Source: Bacteroidales bacterium
Lineage (GTDB): Bacteria > Bacteroidota > Bacteroidia > Bacteroidales > Tenuifilaceae
Direction: 5' to 3'
Assembly (NCBI GenBank): GCA_016931855.1
Contig: JAFGDZ010000001.1
Location: forward strand, 1 to 32,025
Length of the DNA stretch: 32,025 nt
A program made the position numbers and the translations under genes. Under the pieces are notes generated by a model, which searched no databases, was not told the origin of the DNA, and saw only the letters and a list, made by a program, of their open reading frames with translations. Below, piece by piece: positions 16,774 through 23,283 of the stretch. Numbering within the stretch: the stretch's first letter is position 1; the number at the start of each line of letters is the position of its first letter.

Positions 16774-18114
16774 CTATTTGGCGGGCTTTAAGTCGTATTT
16801 CTTAATTTTATTGTAAAGCGTAACCCTATCAACCTGTAACGCCTTTGCTGCTGCCGATATATTCCAGCTGTACTTGTTTAGTATTTGGGTTATGTGGTTC
16901 TTTTCTAAATCGGTGAGACTTTCGAATGTATTGCCTGCAACACCTTCGGTTACGGGTAAATCCTTAACGCTAATTTTTTTGCCGTTTCCCACAACAATAG
17001 CACGTTCTATCATATTCTCAAGTTCGCGTATGTTTCCCGGGAAGCTGTATTCCTCTAGAACTTTAAGTGCCGCGTTATCTATTGTTACAAGAGGCTTGTT
17101 CATTGCTACGCAGAACTTTTTTATGAAATGGTTCACAAGCAGTGGTATGTCATCGGTGCGTTCCCTAAGCGGAGGAACGGTTATGTTAACTACGTTAAGC
17201 CGGTAGTACAAATCCTCACGAAACTCGCCACTGTCAACCATTTGCTTAAGGTTGCGGTTGGTTGCGCAGATAACCCTAAAATCGGAAGTTATCTCCTTGT
17301 GCCCACCAACGCGCACAAAGCTGCGGGATTCGAGCACGCGTAGCAGCTCCACCTGCATTTTTGCCGATATGGTAGCAATTTCATCAAGGAAAATGGTTCC
17401 GCTATCGGCCATCTCAAATCGGCCCTTGCGGTTGTACACAGCCCCTGTAAAGGCGCCCTTTTCGTGCCCAAACAGCTCGCTTTCAAGAAGGCTCTCGCTA
17501 AGGGCTCCGCAGTGTACGCATACCATGGGGAAGAATCGGCGGGGCGAGTTAGTGTGTATGGCTCTGGCTACAAGTTCTTTACCCGTTCCGCTTTCGCCCG
17601 TAATAATTACCGATGCGTTTGATTGCGATACGCTCTCAATTTCGCGCAGTACCTGTTGCATGGCCTCGCTTTGCCCAACAAGGTCTTCCATGTTCTCCAG
17701 CGATACAACCTTCTCCTTTAGCTTCTCGTTCTCTTCGCTCAGTAGTATTTGTTTTGAAGCGTTTCTGATAAGGTGCGAGAGGTCGTCGGGATCGAAGGGT
17801 TTGGTTACGTAGTCGTAGGCGCCATCCTTTAGCGCCTGTACCGCTGTGTTTACGGTGGCAAATGCGGTCATTATAATAACTATGGAATCCTTGCGTATGG
17901 CCTTTATCCGCTTAAGCATCTCCAGCCCATCCATGCCCGGCATTTTAATGTCGGCTAGTACAATATCAAACTCCTCTGTTTCTAAAATAGAAAGTGCTTT
18001 TTTCGCATCCTCCGCACTTTCAACTCTGTAGCCATCTTCTATAAACCAGTTGTAAAGGGAGTCCCTTACGGAGTCTTCGTCGTCAACAATAAGTATTGAA
18101 ACTTTTCTAGCCAT
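16774..18114 (-). CDS. Sigma-54-dependent response regulator (NtrC/AtoC type)
   Basis: Transcription activator of 446 residues. A receiver domain (1-120) has acidic DDED at 11-14, phospho-acceptor D55 in LADIKMPGMDGL, T83 in IIMTAFA and K105 in YVTKPFDP. The AAA+ domain shows Walker A GESGTGKE, the sigma-54 contact loop GAFTGA, Walker B GTIFLDEIA, and the arginine finger region ENMIERA. The C-terminal Fis-type HTH is NISAAAKALQVDRVTLYNKI. It begins 3 nt after the heme-motif histidine kinase gene, so the two form one two-component system. A sigma-54 promoter with two palindromes in front of the cluster's first gene is the most obvious target. Confidence 0.95.
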   Translation of the reverse strand: MARKVSILIVDDEDSVRDSLYNWFIEDGYRVESAEDAKKALSILETEEFDIVLADIKMPGMDGLEMLKRIKAIRKDSIVIIMTAFATVNTAVQALKDGAYDYVTKPFDPDDLSHLIRNASKQILLSEENEKLKEKVVSLENMEDLVGQSEAMQQVLREIESVSQSNASVIITGESGTGKELVARAIHTNSPRRFFPMVCVHCGALSESLLESELFGHEKGAFTGAVYNRKGRFEMADSGTIFLDEIATISAKMQVELLRVLESRSFVRVGGHKEITSDFRVICATNRNLKQMVDSGEFREDLYYRLNVVNITVPPLRERTDDIPLLVNHFIKKFCVAMNKPLVTIDNAALKVLEEYSFPGNIRELENMIERAIVVGNGKKISVKDLPVTEGVAGNTFESLTDLEKNHITQILNKYSWNISAAAKALQVDRVTLYNKIKKYDLKPAK

Positions 18115-18117
18115 AGC

Positions 18118-19791
18118 TTATGCGTTTATCAGGGGTATTGTTATTGATATTGCTGTCTCTGTTCCGCGAACTGATGTTACGTCTATTTTCCCTTTGTGGT
18201 TCTCCACTATGCCGTGAACAATGGCTAGTCCTAGGCCAATTCCATTGGCCTTTTCTTTTGTGGTAAAAAAGGGTTGGAATACATGGGGCAAATCCTCCTC
18301 GGCAATTCCTGCTCCGTTGTCAATAATGTCTATGCGGATATGCTCAGAATCGGGGTTCGATGTGCGCAGCACAATTTCGCCGTTCTCTGTTACCGCCTCC
18401 GATGCGTTTACCAGTATGGCAATACACGCCTGCTTAATTTGGTTGGGGCTGCAAAAAACCATGTCGGTTTTTGCGTTAAAATCGGTCCAGAAGTAGATGT
18501 TGGCAATTTTCATGGGGTGAACCATTAGCTCAACGGTTTCCTTAAGCACTTCGTGTAAGTGCCGGTTCTCAAATCCATCCTGATTCTTGCGCGAGAAGTC
18601 GAGAAGCCCTTTTACAATGTCGCCGCACCGTTTGGTTTCGCTCTCAATCAGCTTAAGGTTTTTTAGCATTGTGGTGCGCTTGTTGTCGTCAAGGTTTGGG
18701 TTGCTGAGCTGCTTGTAAATAAGCTTGGTGTAGATAAGAATGCCCGATAATGGGTTGTTAATCTCGTGAGCTACCGATAGCGATAGCTTGCCCAGCGAGG
18801 CTATACGCTCAATGTTGATTAGCTCGTTCTGTGCGCGACCCAGCTCTTCGGTCTTTTTCTGCACTTTGTACTCTAGTTGTTGCGACCAGTTTTGCAGCTC
18901 GTTATTTGCCGCTTGTAGGTTGTCCAGCATCTCGTTAAATGCCACCGACACCATGCGCATGTCCGATAGCTGGTTGGGTTTTACTGCTAGCCTTGTGTTG
19001 GTGTCGCCTTTTGTAACGGCTTCGCTGGCAAGTATTATTTGGTTGAGCGGATTCTTTATTTTTTTGTTGGTGAATAGAATTAGGAAGACGATTAGCACAA
19101 AGGTCATTAGGGCTGCCAGCACAAAGTAGTTTGTGGTTGACTCTTCCAGTGCCTTATCGAGGCTTTTTAGCGGCATCTTGATAATAAGTGAGCCGAGTAC
19201 CTGGTCGTTTTCGCTATGGTAGTGGCAGCTTGCTGTATGGCATGATGGATTGTTAAGTATTGGCGATTTGATGATTAGGTGGCGAGAGCTGTCGGTGTTG
19301 TGTGGATTCATAACGCACTCGCTTTTTGCTTCAATAATCCTAACCGATTTCTCGGTGGGCGAGAACATCTCGTCTAGGTTCTGGTGGCAGCTTATGCAGT
19401 CGGGGTTGCTGTGGTTTATTTTGTTGTCGGTAATTGATGTGTACACCAGGTTGTTGTACTGGTCGTACATGTTAACATCATCAATCCCCGACATGGTATT
19501 AATGGTGTTTAGGGTGTTCTGGAGTGAGTTTTGATCGTTCTCGAGCATGGAGCGGTAAAGCGCACCCTCAACTAGGTAGCCTATGTTGTTGCCATTCTCG
19601 CTAATAACCGACTTCATGTGCCGCTCGTTAACCGATCTGAATATTACGCCGAAGGAGATGAACAGAAAACACGAAGATATGGTGATGATAAAAACCACTC
19701 TGCCATATATGGAGGATCGGAACCTAACATAGCCGCTAACCAAGGTGTTTTTAGCGCTATGCTTTAGGAAAATCTTTCTGTACCACTTCAT
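18118..19791 (-). CDS. Sensor histidine kinase with periplasmic c-type heme motifs
   Basis: Membrane kinase of 557 residues. TM1 is about residues 31-52 and TM2 about 227-247. The periplasmic domain between them contains CISCH (C132, C135, H136), a standard CxxCH c-heme attachment site, and CHTASCH (C184 to H190), a CX4CH variant, plus several other His that could be distal ligands. The cytoplasmic part runs HAMP, coiled coil, HisKA with SVAHEINNP (H342) and HATPase_c with NASEAV, DNGAGI and GIGLGLAIV. Covalent heme in the sensing domain points to redox, O2, NO or a similar gas/electron signal; the ligand cannot be read. It is coupled to the response regulator (3-nt gap). Confidence 0.92.
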   Translation of the reverse strand: MKWYRKIFLKHSAKNTLVSGYVRFRSSIYGRVVFIITISSCFLFISFGVIFRSVNERHMKSVISENGNNIGYLVEGALYRSMLENDQNSLQNTLNTINTMSGIDDVNMYDQYNNLVYTSITDNKINHSNPDCISCHQNLDEMFSPTEKSVRIIEAKSECVMNPHNTDSSRHLIIKSPILNNPSCHTASCHYHSENDQVLGSLIIKMPLKSLDKALEESTTNYFVLAALMTFVLIVFLILFTNKKIKNPLNQIILASEAVTKGDTNTRLAVKPNQLSDMRMVSVAFNEMLDNLQAANNELQNWSQQLEYKVQKKTEELGRAQNELINIERIASLGKLSLSVAHEINNPLSGILIYTKLIYKQLSNPNLDDNKRTTMLKNLKLIESETKRCGDIVKGLLDFSRKNQDGFENRHLHEVLKETVELMVHPMKIANIYFWTDFNAKTDMVFCSPNQIKQACIAILVNASEAVTENGEIVLRTSNPDSEHIRIDIIDNGAGIAEEDLPHVFQPFFTTKEKANGIGLGLAIVHGIVENHKGKIDVTSVRGTETAISITIPLINA

Positions 19792-19872
19792 TATACGTTT
19801 TGTTTGCTTGCTACTGGCTAAGTTAGTAGCATTATTTATACAGAGGCATAAATGCTGGTGCTTTTATAACAT

Positions 19873-19900
19873 GTAAAGCGGTGATATTTCACCGCTTTAC
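19873..19900. repeat. Perfect 12-bp palindrome between fusion gene and kinase gene
   Basis: Arms GTAAAGCGGTGA and TCACCGCTTTAC with loop TATT, 41 nt after the stop of the PBP/GcvH-like gene. There is no T-run in either direction, so it is not a standard terminator. It could be an operator, an attenuator, or an mRNA 3'-end stabilising hairpin. Confidence 0.7.
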
Positions 19901-19941
19901 AATAAACTAAACGCATATATCCATGAGGGTAGTTCTTAGCA

Positions 19942-21585
19942 CTACCTCGAAGGATCGATAAACTTACTTTGGAACTCCTCCCAGATTTGTGGTTCTAAAT
20001 CGGCAAGTACGTGGTCTATAATCTCGCCACCATCCTGGTAAACTACCTGTGCATTAGGCATTGTGTTTACCGCTGATGCGAAGAAATCCTTAAGGCGGGT
20101 AAACTCATCCTTAATCCACTCTTTGTACCTATCGCCTAGGAATAGAAACTGAATTTCGCGTAGCCAGTTTTTTGGTTCAATCATGTACACCCATCCATTG
20201 CTGTAAGGGGAGGTGTTGATGTGTGCTGTGCTTGATAGTATTGCAGGGTTTTGCGCCTTAATGGTTCCCGATATTGGTGCGTAAATATCAAGCTGCTTGC
20301 CGTTGCGGATTAGGGTAACTATTTTTTCTCCACGCCTAACCTCTTCTCCTTTTTTGCGAAGTATAACGCGGGTAAGGGTTCCTGTTACGTGCTGTAAAAA
20401 ATCATCAATGCCAACCCTAACATTGCCGTCGGGTTCCATAAAGGCCCAGGTGTGGGTTTTGTCAAAGTACAGCCCTTTGGGGGCAGCAATGGCGTTCTCG
20501 TCTATTACTGCAAAGGTGTGTGGTGCTGCTTTAGGCGTGGCTGCTCTGCGTTGCTTGCTGCTAGCCACTATCCATCCTGCAACAGCAGCAATGCCTATGG
20601 CTGTTAGCAGGTATAATACCCAACGGTTGGATGCGGTTTGGGTTTCCATTGGGTTAAGTTCTCCTGTACTTGGGCTAATGCTATTTAGCTTGGCCAAGCG
20701 CTCGCGGCTGCCCAGCTCGCAGTAGCCGTTTTGGTTCAGGTAGTACTGCCCTTCGGTTAGTACCCAGCGTAAAAAGGCTAGTGTGGTTTCGTTGGTTGGC
20801 ATCTCAGCGGCTGTGGCGTAAACGCTTCCACTTAGGGCGCTTGGGTATTTGCCAATCCATACCCCGCGGGTAAAGGTTTTAAGGTCTTGGTAAATATTCT
20901 CAAAGGCATCAATGTTGCCATTGCCGTTCTTGTCAACAGGGAGTATTTGAATACCTTGTATAATGGTGTTTGTGTTAGCGTCGCGTACATCTGTTAGGCG
21001 GCAAAAGCCAATGGCGTAAATATCGGCCTTTACAGCTGCTATAAGATCTCTGGTGGCTACCTCTTGCCAGTTATTGTTGTTGGCATCAACCTTAGCATAG
21101 CCTAAAACGCTGTTTTTTACTTCGCTTGCATTAGCAAAGTAGATGTTTGCGTTTGCATTAGCTGTTTCGTTTAGTAATGCGTTCCACGATGGTTTGTTAG
21201 TTGCCGAGAGCAGCGCATGTAGCGTATTTGCGTTAACTCCAATGCCATTGATTTGTTTAAGTAGTGGGTTCTTTGCGTTAACAATGGGTATTATGGCATT
21301 GTGCCCAACAACCATTGTCCATGTGGTATTGTTATCTGAACTTAGCATAATGGCCGCACTGCTGGCGTTTGCGCTTAGACTAACCATTCCCACTGGGTAA
21401 GCCTTGTTGTACTGGGCAATCCACATGTCGGCAAGTGCTTGTAGTTCAGGAGAAGAGGTTATGGTAATAGCTCCCTCAGCTATTTGTGTTTTATCGGCTG
21501 TTCCGTCGCTAAACGGAGAGGCGTATGCGCCCGCTATACTAATTAGTAGCGCTAGCCCGATTGCGATTTTTAGCATGGTTCTCAT
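19942..21585 (-). CDS. Solute-binding-like protein fused to a cytoplasmic GcvH-like domain
   Basis: Unusual membrane protein of 547 residues. A signal peptide or signal anchor (MLKIAIGLALLISIAGAYA) is followed by a PstS-like periplasmic binding domain (about 30-310) with TITSSPELQALADMWIAQYN and a C-terminal LRWVLTEGQYY. One transmembrane helix is at about 322-342 (VLYLLTAIGIAAVAGWIVA). The cytoplasmic C-terminus resembles glycine-cleavage H protein: YFDKTHTWAFMEPDGNVRVG, then GEEVRRGEKIVTL, and IYAPISGTI. In GcvH the lipoyl lysine lies four residues before the Asp/Glu of the DIYxP segment; here that position is Gly and K430 is one residue nearer, so lipoylation is doubtful. A sigma-54-type promoter lies upstream. 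The kinase and sigma-54 activator genes follow, separated by a palindrome. Function is unknown. Confidence 0.75.
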   Translation of the reverse strand: MRTMLKIAIGLALLISIAGAYASPFSDGTADKTQIAEGAITITSSPELQALADMWIAQYNKAYPVGMVSLSANASSAAIMLSSDNNTTWTMVVGHNAIIPIVNAKNPLLKQINGIGVNANTLHALLSATNKPSWNALLNETANANANIYFANASEVKNSVLGYAKVDANNNNWQEVATRDLIAAVKADIYAIGFCRLTDVRDANTNTIIQGIQILPVDKNGNGNIDAFENIYQDLKTFTRGVWIGKYPSALSGSVYATAAEMPTNETTLAFLRWVLTEGQYYLNQNGYCELGSRERLAKLNSISPSTGELNPMETQTASNRWVLYLLTAIGIAAVAGWIVASSKQRRAATPKAAPHTFAVIDENAIAAPKGLYFDKTHTWAFMEPDGNVRVGIDDFLQHVTGTLTRVILRKKGEEVRRGEKIVTLIRNGKQLDIYAPISGTIKAQNPAILSSTAHINTSPYSNGWVYMIEPKNWLREIQFLFLGDRYKEWIKDEFTRLKDFFASAVNTMPNAQVVYQDGGEIIDHVLADLEPQIWEEFQSKFIDPSR

Positions 21586-21653
21586 GGCTTTAGTATTTTA
21601 TGTTAGTGCTTTGTTTTAGCAATATGTTTAGCTGTTGCTTTCGTACTGCTATT

Positions 21654-21670
21654 TGCAAACCCAAAGCCAA
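21654..21670 (-). promoter_or_regulatory. Sigma-54 (-24/-12) promoter of the fusion gene
   Basis: The minus strand reads TTGGCTTTGGGTTTGCA. It matches the sigma-54 consensus TGGC-N7-TTGC, with GG and GC exactly 10 nt apart and A after TTGC. The predicted transcription start is near 21643, giving a leader of about 58 nt to the ATG at 21585. No TAnnTTTG element is seen in that leader. Confidence 0.7.
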
Positions 21671-21736
21671 AAGGGGTAACCTGTAGTGTGATAGTTTGTT
21701 ATGTCGTTTTTTGCCTTGTTCGCTTGTACTGGTTGT

Positions 21737-21753
21737 TGTTTAAAATTTCAGCA
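21737..21753. promoter_or_regulatory. Candidate activator-binding site, copy 1
   Basis: TGTTTAAAATTTCAGCA matches copy 2 at 14 of 17 positions. It is centred about 100 bp upstream of the predicted sigma-54 transcription start, a normal distance for an NtrC-type enhancer site. Confidence 0.55.
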
Positions 21754-21824
21754 CTACATTTTTTGTTGTACGGTAATGTGTTGTTTGTCAATGGATGTGA
21801 GGTTTGTGTAGAAAAAGTAAGCGA

Positions 21825-21841
21825 TGTTGAGAATTTCAACA
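21825..21841. promoter_or_regulatory. Candidate activator-binding site, copy 2
   Basis: TGTTGAGAATTTCAACA is a near-perfect inverted repeat (TGTTGA / TCAACA) with centre about 190 bp upstream of the predicted start, 88 bp from copy 1. I infer binding by the response regulator encoded at 16774-18114. Confidence 0.58.
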
Positions 21842-22050
21842 CAAAAGTGCTCTGAGTGTTTTTGTTCCCCGCCATTACTAGTTTTGTTTTGATGTTGTAT
21901 AGCAGGAAATGTAGCAAGGGTTAGGGTGAGCATGTTAGCTGTTTGTGAACTTGTATTTTGTTGTCAAAGCGGAGTGTGCGTAATTGCTTTATGCTGATGG
22001 TTCTGGGTTCTCCCGTTGGTTGGTAAACCATTCCAGCCCTTATTTGTTAT

Positions 22051-22059
22051 TATATTTGC
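22051..22059 (+). promoter_or_regulatory. Bacteroidota -7 promoter element for the MBL gene
   Basis: TATATTTGC matches TAnnTTTGY, 32 nt before the ATG at 22091. No -33 element at the right spacing was recognised. Confidence 0.5.
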
Positions 22060-22090
22060 ATTTTAAGGATTTTACAAAAGTTAATAAGCA

Positions 22091-22936
22091 ATGAAGGTAC
22101 AAGGTTTTAACATAGCGAATTTTAAGATAGATGGCGGGGCCATGTTTGGTGTGGTTCCCAAAATGATGTGGCACAAGCGCTACCCTGCCGACGAGAATAA
22201 CCTTATTCCCCTATCGCTACGCTCTTTGGTTATTGAGACGGAGGGACGGGTTATTCTTATAGATGATGGTATTGGCGACAAGCAGGACGAGAAGTTTTTT
22301 AGCCATGTTCACCTGTTTGGTGGCGATGGGCTGGTTGAGGGGCTTGATAAGCTGGGCTATACTCCCAGCGATATTACCGATGTTATTCTTACTCACTTGC
22401 ATTACGACCATTGTGGTGGAACCATAAAGCTTAACGCAATGGGTGAGCCCGAGCTAACATTCCCCAATGCAAAGGTGCACATTAGCCGTGAGCAGTGGGA
22501 GTGGGCTATAAATCCTAATATGCGCGAGGCCGATTCGTTCCTAAAGGAAAATCTGCTCCCTATAAAAGAGCTTGGGGCCCTTAATCTTATTGAAGGAGAG
22601 GGGTGGTTTATGCCCGGTATTGAGCTGCGCTTTTTTGGTGGTCACACCAAAGGACAAATGGTGCCCATAATTCATCACCCTAGCGGGAAAACGTTGGTGT
22701 TTGCAGCCGATTTATTCCCCTTCTCCACTCATATTCATCCTGTTTGGAACATGAGCTACGATGTGGAGCCACTTAACACCATGATCGAGAAGGAGGCCTT
22801 TGTAAAGGAAGCCTTTGAAAAGGGCTACGTTATTTACTTTCAGCACGATTACTACAACGAGTGCGCAACCCTTATCAGTACACCAAAAGGAGTTAGGGCA
22901 GGGGAGTTTAGGAGTTTAGAGGAGGTGCTGGGGTAG
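22091..22936 (+). CDS. MBL-fold metallo-hydrolase
   Basis: Cytoplasmic metallo-beta-lactamase-fold hydrolase, 281 residues, no signal peptide. The dinuclear metal site is complete: HLHYDHCGG (H102, H104, D106, H107), H185 in GGHTKGQMV, an Asp in VFAADLFP, and a C-terminal His in YFQHDYYNE. The organisation, with long N-terminal strands before the HxHxDH motif and HISREQWEWA after it, is that of the AttM/AiiA-like lactonase and related esterase group. The true substrate cannot be told from sequence; lactonase, phosphodiesterase or general hydrolase are all possible. It stands alone between a divergent regulated gene and a T9SS cargo gene, with its own -7 element and a downstream hairpin. Confidence 0.88.
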   Translation: MKVQGFNIANFKIDGGAMFGVVPKMMWHKRYPADENNLIPLSLRSLVIETEGRVILIDDGIGDKQDEKFFSHVHLFGGDGLVEGLDKLGYTPSDITDVILTHLHYDHCGGTIKLNAMGEPELTFPNAKVHISREQWEWAINPNMREADSFLKENLLPIKELGALNLIEGEGWFMPGIELRFFGGHTKGQMVPIIHHPSGKTLVFAADLFPFSTHIHPVWNMSYDVEPLNTMIEKEAFVKEAFEKGYVIYFQHDYYNECATLISTPKGVRAGEFRSLEEVLG

Positions 22937-23283
22937 TGCGTACCGTTGTATCCTCCAGTAATTGCATATAGCTTGATATTGGTTTCGATTCCTATCCGTT
23001 TTACCCATACAGTATCGATGCAGAACTTGTTTGCAACCTAAGTTGCTTAACAGTTTTACTCTACAATTAAGGGCTATCCGTTTTGGGCAGCCCTGTTTAT
23101 TTGTTATGGTAGAGATACTGTTTGTTCTAACTGCTTTATAAATAATGGTTTTCAAAATCTGCTGTAGGTAAAAAAGTAGGTGGAATTTGTTCATTGTAGA
23201 GTTTGTGTATGCCTATATAATATGGAATGTTGATTAGGGTAAAATATTTTCACATTGTTCTAAACTCGTAAACAAACTAAACA
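22937..23283. other. Intergenic region before the large T9SS gene
   Basis: A 347-bp spacer. It carries the terminator hairpin of the MBL gene (23070-23094) and then an AT-rich leader of about 190 bp. No clear promoter element, gene or RNA was recognised; TATTTTCAC near 23245 is only a weak resemblance to the -7 consensus. Confidence 0.5.
23070..23094 (+). terminator. Probable terminator after the MBL gene
   Basis: Arms AGGGCT and AGCCCT (6 bp) extend inward by further pairing after one mismatch, loop GTTTT; a short TGTTTATTTG follows. It lies 134 nt after the stop. Confidence 0.5.

Larger units (their letters stand above)
21586..22090. other. Regulatory intergenic region with sigma-54 promoter and palindromes
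   Basis: A 505-bp spacer between two divergent genes. It holds, on the minus side, a sigma-54 promoter (21654-21670) and two related palindromes (21737-21753 and 21825-21841), and on the plus side a -7 element for the MBL gene. The remaining sequence is AT-rich and shows no supported gene; a 72-codon frame at 21699-21917 covers the palindromes and looks spurious. Confidence 0.6.

Noticed and set aside
17252-17812. 186-codon open frame on the plus strand
   Set aside because: It lies antisense inside the sigma-54 regulator gene, has no domain similarity and a Ser-rich composition typical of a shadow frame.
19873-19900. Palindrome as an intrinsic terminator
   Set aside because: No T-run follows the stem in either direction, so I list it only as a palindrome of unknown role.
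21699-21917. 72-codon minus-strand frame in the intergenic region
   Set aside because: Low-complexity product, no homology recognised, and it overlaps the two candidate activator sites; better read as regulatory DNA.
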